Below the pieces are notes generated by a model that ran no database searches, was not told the origin of the DNA, and saw only the letters and a program-made list of their open reading frames with translations. Both the position numbers and the translations under genes were made by a program. Below are positions 19,131-27,343 of a stretch of 64,000 nt of DNA, piece by piece (within the stretch, counting starts at the first letter, position 1; each line of letters starts with the position of its first letter). Origin of the DNA: Streptomyces spinosisporus (lineage in GTDB: Bacteria > Actinomycetota > Actinomycetes > Streptomycetales > Streptomycetaceae); contig NZ_JALDAX010000011.1 of NCBI RefSeq assembly GCF_022698145.1, positions 1 through 64,000 on the forward strand, written 5' to 3'.

Positions 19131-19223
19131 GGAGGCGTGTGGGTGCCTGGTGGCCCTCCCGGTCTTCAAAACCGAGGTGCCCGAGGATCTCGGGCAGGCG
19201 GGTTCGATTCCCGTCCGCCTCCG
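19131..19223 (+). tRNA. selC: Selenocysteine tRNA, tRNA-Sec(UCA)
   Basis: This 93-nt tRNA gene starts GGAGGCGT and ends CGCCTCC plus discriminator G; CCA is not encoded. The anticodon loop CTTCAAA places the anticodon TCA at 19166-19168, reading UGA. The variable arm is long, an 8-bp stem TGCCCGAG/CTCGGGCA with a 3-nt loop, as required for Sec and Ser tRNAs. The T arm is GCGGG-TTCGATT-CCCGT. It lies between selD and selB on the opposite strand. A TAGCCT box (19115-19120) is a candidate -10, so its promoter would overlap the selD start. The 3' 58 nt overlap selB. Confidence 0.95.
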
Positions 19224-21001
19224 CTCCCCGAAACGTCCCGGCAGCGCCGTCGCAGGTCGTCCACGCGCTCGGTGAAACCCTGTGCGTCCAAGTGCTCCAG
19301 CAGCGGCACGGCCACCCGGCGGGTGGTGTCCAGGGCCTTGCGGGCCTCACTCGCGGTGAACGGCTGCGGCAGCCGGGCCAGTACGGCGGCGGCCCGTGCC
19401 GCGGCGTCCGGCAGCAGCACGATCCCGTCGGCGATCCGCAGCAGTGCGCCCGCCGCCTGCGCCGCGGCCACCGCCTTGCGGGTGAGACCCAGCTCGGCGA
19501 GCCGGCCGGCGTCCGGGGCGCGGAACGGCGCGGTCGCCAGCTCCTCGCGCACGGCTTCCACGGCCGTACGCACGGCGGGCGGCAGGGACGTGGCGAGGCC
19601 GTCGTCGGCGTACAACCGGCCCTGGCGCACGGTGAGTCGCGGCGCGGCCGAGGCGAGCGCGTCGACCAGCACCCGGTCGGGCAGGTCCAGCAGCCGGCGG
19701 GCGGCCTCCGTCGGCAGTCCGGGCTCCAAGTCGTGCTCAGCGGCGTGCCGTTCGACCTCTTCGACCAGGCGCTCGCCCAGCCGGGCCCAGTGCGCCGGGT
19801 CGGCGAGCCAGTCCCCGGCGACGGGCGCCGACGGTGCCGGGACACCCATCGCGAGCAGGTCCGTGCGCCGGATCAGCCCGTGCCGCCGTACCTCCTCGAC
19901 CCCGTCCGGAGCACCGGTCATGGTCGCGAGCTCCGCCGCTCGCGCGCGTCCCGCGCCCCGGCGGGCCAGCCGCGGCGGCCGCACGTCCAGCACGAAGGCG
20001 GCACAGGGCATCCGCCGGCCGCCCGGTTCCCGCAGCACCGCGCGATCGCCGACGCGCAGCGGCAGTTCCCGGCCGAGCGTCAGCCGGGCGGTGTCCTCGC
20101 CCAGCGGCCGCACGGTCACCGGGACGGCCGCGGTGCCCAGGTGCAGGGTCACGTTCCGGGGCAGGTCGGCTACGGGTTCGCCGACGACCCGGACGTCCAC
20201 GCTGCCGGTGCGCAGCCAGCGGTCCGGCGTCAACAGGACGTCCCCGCGCCGCAGTTCGTCGGCGCCGCTTCCGTGCACGTTGACCGCCACCCGTGCGACA
20301 CCGCTCACCGCCGACCGGTCCTCGTGCAGGGCCTGCAATCCGCGCACCCTCAGCATCGACCTGCCGTCGCCCGTCATCAGCCGGTCCCCGACGCGCAGCG
20401 TGCCGGCCCCGAGCGTGCCGGTGACGACGGTGCCGTGGCCGCGCACCGTGAACGCCCGGTCCAGCCACAGCCGTACGTCGGCGTCCGCGGGCGGGACCGG
20501 CAGGGCATCCGCCAACTGGGCCAGCCGGGCGCGCAGTTCGTCGAGCCCGGTGCCGGTCACCGAGCTGACCGCGACGGCCGGGACGGTACCGAGCGTGGTG
20601 GCGGCCATGCGTGCGACCGCGTCGGCCGTCGTGGGCCCGGGGTCCGCCAGATCGCTGCGGGTCACCGCGAGGACGGCGTGCCGCACGCCCAACGCGTCCA
20701 GGATCGCCAGGTGTTCCTCGGACTGGGGCTGCCAGCCCTGGTCGGCGGCCACGACGAAGAGCACCGCCGGCACGGGACCGGCCCCGGCCAGCATCGTCGC
20801 CACGAACTTCTCATGTCCCGGCACATCCACGAAGGCCAGGTGCTCGCCGTCGGCGCCGAGCCGTGTCCACACGAAACCCAGGTCGAGCGTGAGCCCCCTG
20901 CGCCGCTCCTCCTCATAGCGGTCCGGTTCCATGCCGGTCAGCGCCCGGACCAGGGCGGACTTCCCGTGGTCGACGTGCCCGGCCGTGGCCAGCACCCGCA
21001 T
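19166..21001 (-). CDS. selB: Selenocysteine-specific elongation factor SelB
   Basis: This 611-residue GTPase brings Sec-tRNA to the ribosome at SECIS-marked UGA codons. The G1 loop is GHVDHGKS (residues 8-15) and G3 is DVPGHEKF; the usual NKxD/TKxD motif appears as TRSD. EF-Tu-like domains II and III follow (GHGTVVTGTLGAG), and the C-terminal ~200 residues are the winged-helix repeats that bind SECIS RNA. The last ~18 codons (ending ARDPRAPRF) are antisense to selC, and the UGA stop (19168-19166) is the complement of the selC anticodon. No earlier stop exists in frame. The start is 12 bp after the selA stop. Confidence 0.95.
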   Translation of the reverse strand: MRVLATAGHVDHGKSALVRALTGMEPDRYEEERRRGLTLDLGFVWTRLGADGEHLAFVDVPGHEKFVATMLAGAGPVPAVLFVVAADQGWQPQSEEHLAILDALGVRHAVLAVTRSDLADPGPTTADAVARMAATTLGTVPAVAVSSVTGTGLDELRARLAQLADALPVPPADADVRLWLDRAFTVRGHGTVVTGTLGAGTLRVGDRLMTGDGRSMLRVRGLQALHEDRSAVSGVARVAVNVHGSGADELRRGDVLLTPDRWLRTGSVDVRVVGEPVADLPRNVTLHLGTAAVPVTVRPLGEDTARLTLGRELPLRVGDRAVLREPGGRRMPCAAFVLDVRPPRLARRGAGRARAAELATMTGAPDGVEEVRRHGLIRRTDLLAMGVPAPSAPVAGDWLADPAHWARLGERLVEEVERHAAEHDLEPGLPTEAARRLLDLPDRVLVDALASAAPRLTVRQGRLYADDGLATSLPPAVRTAVEAVREELATAPFRAPDAGRLAELGLTRKAVAAAQAAGALLRIADGIVLLPDAAARAAAVLARLPQPFTASEARKALDTTRRVAVPLLEHLDAQGFTERVDDLRRRCRDVSGSGGGRESNPPARDPRAPRF

Positions 21002-21013
21002 GACACCTGCCCC

Positions 21014-22372
21014 CTAGCTCTCCGTCACCGCGCGCACGGCGCCGTGCAGCCGTTCGTCGTCCCGCGGCGGCACCGCGCGCAGATCCAGCAGACAGCGCCC
21101 CGCCTCCAGCCGGCCGACGACCGGGACGCGCCCGGTGCGCAGCGCGGCGGCGTACCTCTCCGGCAGGGACAGTGCGACACTCGGCAGAGTCACGCCGGGA
21201 GCGCCGCCCCCGCCCACGGTCGCGGCGCTCTCGACCACCCGGACGTCGACACCGTCCGCGCTGAGCGAGGCGGCGAGCCGGTCGGCGCGGGCGCGGAGGG
21301 CGGCCGGGTCGGCGGTCAGTGCCTCGGCGGTCGGGGTGGGTGGGCCGGTCAGGGTGGCCTCCAGGGCGGCGAGCGTCAGCTTGTCCACGCGCAGGGCGCG
21401 GGCGAGCGGATGCCGGGACAGGGCGCGCACCAGGCGCTCCTCGCCGAGCAGCAGCCCGCACTGCGGCCCGCCCAGCAGCTTGTCGCCGCTCGCCGTGACC
21501 AGCGAGGCCCCGGCCCGCAGCTGTGACGCGGCGTCCGGCTCGTCGGGCAGCAGCGGCTGCGGGGCGAGCAGCCCGGAGCCGATGTCGACGACGACCGGAA
21601 CGCCCAGTCCGGCGAGTTCGGTGATGTCCGCGGAGCGCGTGAAACCGGTGATGCGGAAGTTCGACGGGTGCACCTTCAGCACGAACCCCGTGTCCGGCCC
21701 GACCGCCGCCGCGTAGTCCTCGGCCGTCGTGCGGTTGGTCGTGCCGACCTCACGCAGCCGGGCGCCCGTGGAGACGAGCAGATCCGGCAGCCGGAAACCG
21801 TCCCCGATCTCCACCATCTCGCCGCGGCTGACGACGATCTCCTTGCCGGCCGCGAGGGCGGTGGCGGCGAGGACCAGTGCGGCGGCGCCGTTGTTGACCA
21901 GGTGCACGGCCTGCGCGTCCGGCACCCGCTCCCGCAGCGCGTGCAGCGCCGTACGCCCACGCCGGGCCCGTACGCCCGTGGCGAGATCCAGTTCCACGTC
22001 GGTCGGCCCGGCGGCCTCGGCAACCGCGCGCCGGGCCGCGTCCGAGAGCGGGGCCCGGCCGAGATTGGTGTGCAGAAGGACGCCGGTGGCGTTGATCACG
22101 GGCTGCAGCCCGGATGCGGTGTCCGGCAGCAACGCGACCGCTTCGTCCGCCACGTCCTGGGGCGCGAGCCGCCCGGCCCGCGCCCGCTGCTGCGCCTCAC
22201 GGACCGCCGCCTTGACCACGGGAGCGCCGAGCCGACGCGCCGCCTCGGCGAGGCGCGGTTCGCACAACAGGGCGTCGGTCCGCGGAATCAGCCGCCGTAC
22301 GTCGGCGTCCGGACCCGCGGACGACGCGATGAGCCCTGCCGCCGCGTCCCGGCGCTCGCCGTCACTCGTCAT
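21014..22372 (-). CDS. selA: L-seryl-tRNA(Sec) selenium transferase
   Basis: This 452-residue PLP enzyme converts Ser-tRNA(Sec) to Sec-tRNA(Sec) using selenophosphate. It shows the SelA signatures INATGVLLHTNLGRAPL (residues 93-109), NNGAAAL, VSRGEMVEIGDGFRLPD and VVDIGSGLL. The PLP-binding Lys298 lies in TASGDKLLGGPQCG. The N-terminal helical domain used for tRNA(Sec) recognition is present (PRTDALLCEPRLAEAARRLG). It ends in TAG, 12 bp before selB, and begins the selA-selB-selD operon. The promoter must lie in 22373-22523. Confidence 0.97.
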   Translation of the reverse strand: MTSDGERRDAAAGLIASSAGPDADVRRLIPRTDALLCEPRLAEAARRLGAPVVKAAVREAQQRARAGRLAPQDVADEAVALLPDTASGLQPVINATGVLLHTNLGRAPLSDAARRAVAEAAGPTDVELDLATGVRARRGRTALHALRERVPDAQAVHLVNNGAAALVLAATALAAGKEIVVSRGEMVEIGDGFRLPDLLVSTGARLREVGTTNRTTAEDYAAAVGPDTGFVLKVHPSNFRITGFTRSADITELAGLGVPVVVDIGSGLLAPQPLLPDEPDAASQLRAGASLVTASGDKLLGGPQCGLLLGEERLVRALSRHPLARALRVDKLTLAALEATLTGPPTPTAEALTADPAALRARADRLAASLSADGVDVRVVESAATVGGGGAPGVTLPSVALSLPERYAAALRTGRVPVVGRLEAGRCLLDLRAVPPRDDERLHGAVRAVTES

Positions 22373-22523
22373 CGCCGATCCGCTCCGTGGCTCCGTCCGG
22401 CCCTGCCCCTTGCCCCCGTCTCCGGCTGCCGGGGACGTTCATCGTCTCCCAGTGCCCAGAACCTGTCGGCCGACACGCTGAGGAGAACCTGTCCCGGTCA
22501 GGAAGCGCACGGTCTCGGCAGCC

Positions 22524-22916
22524 CTACGGTTCCTGCACCGGGGGCCTGTGGGCGTTGTGCCAGGCGATCGCGCGGCGTATCTCCGGTTCGTGCAGGCCGG
22601 TCCGGCAGGCCAGCTGCTCCAGCGCGAGGAAGGGCGGACCGCTGGTCAGGACGCGGGTGATCTTCGCGGCCCACAGCTCTTCCTGGATGTACGGCCGGTG
22701 GCGGTAGCGCTCCCGGACGATGTCCAGGTGGCTCTCGCTGCACGCGGTGACCCGGCGCAGCCCGTCGGACCAGCCGTCACCGGGCCCCGCGGCGGAGGAG
22801 TCCGGCACATGGCCTCGTACCGCCTCCTGCTCGGGGAACGTGCGACCGCACAGGTCGCACAGCTCCAGGGCGAGGGGCCCCCTGGGTCCGGCGCTCTTCT
22901 TCCTGCGCTTCCACAT
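22524..22916 (-). CDS. Small conserved protein with a Cys-X2-Cys motif, unknown function
   Basis: This 130-residue basic protein opens MWKRRKKSAGPRGPLALEL and carries CDLCGRTFPEQEAVRGH (Cys20, Cys23, His36), a spacing that could bind zinc like a lone finger. A second conserved-looking block is YRHRPYIQEELWAAKITRVL, and the tail contains ACRTGLHEPEIRRAIAWHN. I do not recognise a named family. GGAG precedes the ATG at 22916 by about 9 bp. It is 73 bp downstream of the GH15 gene on the same strand and may be co-transcribed with it. Confidence 0.6.
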   Translation of the reverse strand: MWKRRKKSAGPRGPLALELCDLCGRTFPEQEAVRGHVPDSSAAGPGDGWSDGLRRVTACSESHLDIVRERYRHRPYIQEELWAAKITRVLTSGPPFLALEQLACRTGLHEPEIRRAIAWHNAHRPPVQEP

Positions 22917-22989
22917 GCCGACTCCAGTCGAGGCCGGTGATGGGTGGGGCTGTTGAAGAAGTACCCCTTCAGTACAACACGCTCCCGCT

Positions 22990-24786
22990 TCAAGAGCGCT
23001 GGAGGCGTACGGCACACTCCAGCAGAAGCGCGTGGACGAAGGCCTGGGGCAGGTTGCCGCGCAGCTGGCGTTGGCGTACGTCGTACTCCTCGGCGAACAG
23101 TCCGGACGGGCCGCATGCCGCGCGGGTCCTCTCGAACCAGCGGAACGCGCCCGTGCGGTCCCCGAGCCGGTGCGTCGCGAGTGCCATGGCGAACCCGCAC
23201 AGCAGAAAGGCGCCCTCGGCCTCGCCGAGCGGTGCGTCCGGCTGGTCGAAGCGGTAGAGATAGCCGTCCTGGGACAGCTGTTCCTCGATACGGTCGCGGG
23301 TGATCGCACTGCTGGGGTCGTCCGGGGCGGGGCAGCCGCGCGCCATGGCCACGAGCAGCGCCGCCTCGGGGCCGTCGTCGTCCGACGTCCGGCGCCAGTG
23401 GCCGTCCGGGTGCAGACAGCGGCGGCGCGTCTCGGCGAGGACGGCGTCGGCGAGTTCGGTGCAGCGCCGCCCGTCGCGGCGGGGGAGTACCCCGGCGATC
23501 CGGCGCAGCCCGCCGACCACGCACAGCCGCGAATGCGTCCACCACCGGTTCTCCAGCTCCCACAGTCCCGCGTCGTCCCGGGTCCAGTTGCGCTCCACCG
23601 CGTCCACGGCGACCGCCGCAGCACTCTGCGCGTCCCCGGTGAGACGGTCGTGGTCGGCCGCGGCGGCGAAGAGCTGGAGCGCCTCGCCGAAGGTGTCGAG
23701 CTGGAACTGGCGTCCCGCGCGGTTGCCGATCCGGTCGCTGCCGCCCGGGTAGCCGGGCAGCCGCAGGGTCCGCTCCTCGGGCACCGGGTCCCCGGAGACG
23801 GTGTAGACGGGTCGCGTCCTGTCGCCGTCGGCGAGGATCCGCTCGGCGGTGAAGCGCACGGCGCTGTCGAGGAGTTCGTGCGGGCCGTGCGCGGCCATCG
23901 CCAGCCCGGCGTAGCACTGGTCGCGGAGCCACGCGAAGCGGTAGTCGTAGTTGCGCCCGGTGTTCGCCCGCTCCGGCAGGGAGGTCGTGGCGGCGGCGAC
24001 CATGCCGCCCGCGGAGCTGGTCAGGCCGCGCAGCACGGCATACGCGTGCCGGGCGTCCCGGGGTGCGGCGAGGGCCGAGCAGTCCGGGACGGCGGCGCGC
24101 CACGCATGCTCGGTCGCCTGCCACAGTTCCCCGGCGTCGAGCCGACGGGTCTGCCGCGCCGTCGCGATCTCCAGCACGAGATCACGCTGCTCGCCCTCGC
24201 CCAGTCGGAACTCCCCGCGAAGCCCGAACTCCGGATCCCAGGAAGCCGCGGGCGCCCCCACGAGCCGCACATGGAGTCCTTCGGCCTCGGCGCTCCACAC
24301 CCCGTCCCGCAGGCGGGGGTCGCGCATGCGGTGCGCGCCGAAGCCGGGGCGGGGATCAAGGCTGGTCCGCAGCCGCGTCGCACCTCGGCGCACCCGCATG
24401 CGCCGCATCAGCAGCACCCGGTCCGGCGAGGCGGGCATGGCGAGTGCGTCGCGGCACTCGATCACGCAGTCCGGTGTCACCCACCGGCTGACCCGGACGA
24501 GAGTGCCTTCCTCGTAGGAGCCGCCCCAGACGTTCCAGTGGTCCGCGGGCTCCACCGCGAAGTGGCCGCGGCCTCCGATCAGTGCGGAGAACACCGCGTC
24601 GCTCTGCCAGGCCGGCGCGCACAGCCAGACGATCCTGCCCCGGGGATCCACCAGCGCGCCGCGTTCACCGTCGGCGAGGACGGCGTAGTCGCGCAGCGCC
24701 CAGGGCGGGCAGCTCGCGTCGGCCTTCTGCGGCGCGGCGGTCGGGTCGTCGCTGTCGGACTGCGGCTCGGGGACCTCAGGCCGCAT
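22990..24786 (-). CDS. Glycoside hydrolase family 15 protein (glucoamylase/trehalase-like)
   Basis: This 598-residue cytoplasmic protein has the two-part GH15 layout. An N-terminal beta-sandwich (starting LRDYAVLADGERGALVDPRG) is followed by an alpha/alpha-barrel beginning near residue 260 (LPERANTGRNYDYRFAWLRD). The RNYDYRFAWLRD block is the best-known family signature. The acid/base and nucleophile Glu candidates are in the WELENRWWTHSRL and FAEEYD regions. Bacterial GH15 proteins of this type act on trehalose or short glucans; the exact substrate is not decided by sequence. There is no signal peptide. The ATG at 24786 has AGGGGG upstream, and a repeat array lies just behind the start. Confidence 0.88.
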   Translation of the reverse strand: MRPEVPEPQSDSDDPTAAPQKADASCPPWALRDYAVLADGERGALVDPRGRIVWLCAPAWQSDAVFSALIGGRGHFAVEPADHWNVWGGSYEEGTLVRVSRWVTPDCVIECRDALAMPASPDRVLLMRRMRVRRGATRLRTSLDPRPGFGAHRMRDPRLRDGVWSAEAEGLHVRLVGAPAASWDPEFGLRGEFRLGEGEQRDLVLEIATARQTRRLDAGELWQATEHAWRAAVPDCSALAAPRDARHAYAVLRGLTSSAGGMVAAATTSLPERANTGRNYDYRFAWLRDQCYAGLAMAAHGPHELLDSAVRFTAERILADGDRTRPVYTVSGDPVPEERTLRLPGYPGGSDRIGNRAGRQFQLDTFGEALQLFAAAADHDRLTGDAQSAAAVAVDAVERNWTRDDAGLWELENRWWTHSRLCVVGGLRRIAGVLPRRDGRRCTELADAVLAETRRRCLHPDGHWRRTSDDDGPEAALLVAMARGCPAPDDPSSAITRDRIEEQLSQDGYLYRFDQPDAPLGEAEGAFLLCGFAMALATHRLGDRTGAFRWFERTRAACGPSGLFAEEYDVRQRQLRGNLPQAFVHALLLECAVRLQRS

Positions 24787-24844
24787 GGCGGGTCCCCCTG
24801 CTTCGTCGGGCGGTCCCGTCGCGCCGTGGAGCTGTGCTCCCGGC

Positions 24845-24940
24845 CCGTCGAGGGGTCTTATCGCACCGTCGAGCGGTCTCCTCGCCCCGTCGAGCGGTAC
24901 CCCGTCGAGCGGTATCCCCGCCCCTTCGAGCGCCGTCAGC
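24845..24940. repeat. 21-bp-period imperfect tandem repeat
   Basis: The core CCGTCGAG recurs at 24845, 24866, 24887 and 24902, with a variant near 24923. Spacings are 21, 21, 15 and 21 bp, all multiples of three. It lies just upstream of the GH15 start codon. It may be regulatory or a remnant of coding sequence. Confidence 0.6.
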
Positions 24941-24955
24941 AGACACCCTCGCCCG

Positions 24956-25135
24956 TCAGTCCTCGCCCCTGACGATGTTCCAGTCGGCGCTCGTGTGCGC
25001 CGTGGAGGAGGGGCCGCGCTCCTCGACGGGGGCCACGCAGGTGCGAATGCCCTTCCCGCGCAGTTGGCGGGCGGCCTTCGCCCACCCGGTCTCGGACACG
25101 TGCAGGACTTCCTTCTTCACGGTGAGCGTGCTCAC
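24956..25135 (-). CDS. Small hypothetical protein
   Basis: This is a possible 59-residue protein starting at the GTG at 25135 (VSTLTVKKEVLHVSE). The segment WAKAARQLRGKGIRTCVAP looks like a genuine amphipathic helix plus strand, and codon usage is normal for the organism. The ribosome-binding site (AGAGAAG) is weak. The open frame extends upstream to 25246 without recognisable features. I do not recognise a family, and the call rests on open frame and composition only. Confidence 0.4.
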   Translation of the reverse strand: MSTLTVKKEVLHVSETGWAKAARQLRGKGIRTCVAPVEERGPSSTAHTSADWNIVRGED

Positions 25136-25297
25136 GGCGCTGTCACTTCTCTCTGCTGCGAAAGACCCCGGCCCGCGGGGGCCGAGGAGCGCCGTTCCTG
25201 CACGGCGCCCGGGTCTCGGTGTCGTGTCTGGCGGGTTCCCGCACACCCGCGTGCAAAACGGTGCGGATCTCCTCGCGGCCGTGTGCGCGCGGCCCGG

Positions 25298-26500
25298 TCA
25301 GGCCGGCCCGTGCGCCGAGTCCTCGCGCGCCGACGCATCGAGATGCCAGGCCAGCCGCTGGGCCTGCAGGATGAGGGCACCGTACGCCGAGGCCTCCTCC
25401 GGCTCACCGGGCACGGAGTCGAGCATCTGCCGGTGCAGACCGTCCACGGTCGAGCGCATCTCCCGGGCGGCCTGCCGCAGCGACTCGTCGTGGTCCCGCC
25501 CTTCGCCGCTCTGCCCGGACAGCCGCATCACCTGGGCCGCCTGGGCCAGGAAGTCGGCGTAACCGTGGATCAGGGGCAGCCCCGCCCAGTGTGACTGCCG
25601 GTCCTCGGCGGCCGCCTCGACCAGAGTGCGGGTGAGTTCCGTCGTGTGCACGGCCGCGTACTCCAGCACCACCAGCGCGTCCTCGTCGTCTCCGGCCGGA
25701 GATGACGGTGCGAGGTTCCGGCGGCGTACGTTGCCCCACAGGCTCTCCCGGCTCCAGCCGACGGCCGACCTGCACTCCTCCACCAGGCGCTGGATGTGCA
25801 GGGCCTGCTGATGCCACGCCTTAGCCTCGTCCTCGTCCCACTGCCCGTCGACCAGCCGACCGGCCGGCTTCTCCAGGAGCTCCGCCGTCTTCCGGGCGGC
25901 CTCCTGAAGCGAGGCCCGGGCGTTGCGCAGGTAGACGGGCGGCCGGATCAGCGCGTTGACCGCGATGCCCACCGTCGCTCCGAACGCGGCCTCCCCGATC
26001 CGGGCCGCCGAGGCAGCCCAGCCGAAGTGCGTGTCGGTGAGCACGAACAGGGCGCCGGTGGCCGTGTAGATCCCCTGCCGTCCGAGGCGCCACCACGAGC
26101 TGAGCAGCACGACGACGGGGAGGACGAGGCCCATGGCACCGATCCTGTTGTGCATCAGCAGCACCAGAACGGTCGCCATGACCGTTCCCGCGGCGATCGC
26201 CGCCAGCTGCTGCAGAGCATGGGCCACGGACTGGTAGACCGTCGACTCCACGAGCAGGATCGCCACCCAGGGCGCCACGAACGCCATCGGCGCGTGCAGC
26301 CACCAGCCGACGACCGCCCACGACAGCCAGGCCGCGAAGGCGGCCTTGAGTGCCTGCGCCGCGAGATCCCGCTCCCGGCCGGGCTGCTCCCACGCCCGCC
26401 GTACGGCCTGTGCCGCGCCGTGCAGTTTCGTCGGTACGGCCTGTGCCGCGCCGTGCAGTGTCGTGGTCACGGCCCGTGCCGTGTCCGACGCTCGTGCCAT
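25298..26500 (-). CDS. FUSC-family (aromatic acid exporter-like) membrane protein
   Basis: This 400-residue protein has one cluster of about six hydrophobic helices (residues 60-180) followed by a long soluble helical domain. The membrane block includes AAFAAWLSWAVVGWWLHAP, AAIAAGTVMATVLVLLMHNR and GATVGIAVNALIRPPVYLR. The last of these is the familiar FUSC/ArAE motif ending in a conserved NxLIxPP-like turn. Proteins of this family export aromatic acids or affect envelope stress, but the substrate here is unknown. The ATG at 26500 has GGAG 10 bp upstream. The N-terminal tail contains an 11-residue duplication encoded by a 33-bp DNA repeat. Confidence 0.82.
   Translation of the reverse strand: MARASDTARAVTTTLHGAAQAVPTKLHGAAQAVRRAWEQPGRERDLAAQALKAAFAAWLSWAVVGWWLHAPMAFVAPWVAILLVESTVYQSVAHALQQLAAIAAGTVMATVLVLLMHNRIGAMGLVLPVVVLLSSWWRLGRQGIYTATGALFVLTDTHFGWAASAARIGEAAFGATVGIAVNALIRPPVYLRNARASLQEAARKTAELLEKPAGRLVDGQWDEDEAKAWHQQALHIQRLVEECRSAVGWSRESLWGNVRRRNLAPSSPAGDDEDALVVLEYAAVHTTELTRTLVEAAAEDRQSHWAGLPLIHGYADFLAQAAQVMRLSGQSGEGRDHDESLRQAAREMRSTVDGLHRQMLDSVPGEPEEASAYGALILQAQRLAWHLDASAREDSAHGPA
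26401..26459. repeat. 33-bp direct duplication inside the FUSC gene
   Basis: A 26-bp block beginning GTACGGCCTGTGCCGCGCC at 26401 is repeated at 26434, 33 bp later. It duplicates LHGAAQAV in the cytoplasmic N-terminal tail without shifting the frame. The identity of the copies suggests a recent event. Confidence 0.7.
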
Positions 26501-26599
26501 GTCGGTTCTGCTCCGCGATCGCTGTCCTCCGTCAAAGGGGGCAGGGTTCCCACGAGCGCCGCGGCCAAGCATCGTGATCGGAATCGGGGTCCGGTCACC

Positions 26600-27169
26600 T
26601 CACGAGCCGGTGAGGTCGATTTCCTCGGCCGTGACGATCCGGGCGCCCATGTTGCGCTCCATCATCTCCAGTGCGGCCGAGCCGAGTTGGGGATGGATCG
26701 AGGCGACGGCGTCCCGCGGCACCGTGACCTCCAGGTGGCGGATGTGCGCGTCCAGGGCGGAGTAGAGGATGCACTGCTCGGTGACCTGCCCGCTCAGCAC
26801 CACGTGGCCGACGCCCAGGTGCCACAGGAGGTAGGTCAGGGGCGTCTCGTAGAAGACGGAATGCCGGGCCTTGACCACGAACAGCGAGTCCTCGTCGGGC
26901 CGTATCGGTTCGACGAGGTCGGCGTGCTGGGTGGCCAGCGCGGCGTCCACGAGTTCGCCGTGGTGCGAGCGCCACGCCCCGAAGTTGTCGTTGGCGTAGA
27001 TCACCGGTGTCTCCGCAGCGCGTGCCCGGCCGATCAGGTCCGCCACGACGGGCACGATCCGCCGCGCGGACGGCACGAGCAGCTCCGCGTCCTCGTGGTC
27101 GTACGTGTTGATCATGTCGATCACGACGAGCGCGAGTCCGGTCGTGTCTCCGGATCGGTACATCTCCAC
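26600..27169 (-). CDS. Isochorismatase-like cysteine hydrolase
   Basis: This 189-residue alpha/beta hydrolase has the catalytic triad of the family: Asp18 (LALVVIDMIN), Lys100 (SLFVVKARHSVFYET) and Cys133 (GQVTEQCILYSALDA). The cis-peptide region before the Cys (VVLSGQVTEQC) is intact, so it should be active. Nicotinamidase-, isochorismatase- and ureidoacrylate-type members cannot be told apart here; a nicotinamidase zinc-binding Asp-x-His-x-His is not obvious. It is cytoplasmic. It stands alone between the FUSC gene and the divergent SpoIIE-domain gene. Confidence 0.88.
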   Translation of the reverse strand: MEMYRSGDTTGLALVVIDMINTYDHEDAELLVPSARRIVPVVADLIGRARAAETPVIYANDNFGAWRSHHGELVDAALATQHADLVEPIRPDEDSLFVVKARHSVFYETPLTYLLWHLGVGHVVLSGQVTEQCILYSALDAHIRHLEVTVPRDAVASIHPQLGSAALEMMERNMGARIVTAEEIDLTGS

Positions 27170-27343
27170 GTGCCTCCCTGCCGACCGGTTCGCCGGGTAC
27201 CCGCCGGGCCGGACCGTGTAACGAGCTGCGATGCCCGATGCACCGACGAGCCGGACGACGGGGGCGTGGCTCTTGCCGCGCTTCGTGACGGAACCCCGGG
27301 GAACCCGTCGATCAGGTCAAGCACTGTCCTGTCAGGAGGAGCG

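Noticed and set aside
19166..19223. SelB C-terminal residues as an annotation artefact of reading into a tRNA
   Set aside because: There is no earlier in-frame stop, so the ribosome must read this far. It is kept as a real overlap and reported as a finding.
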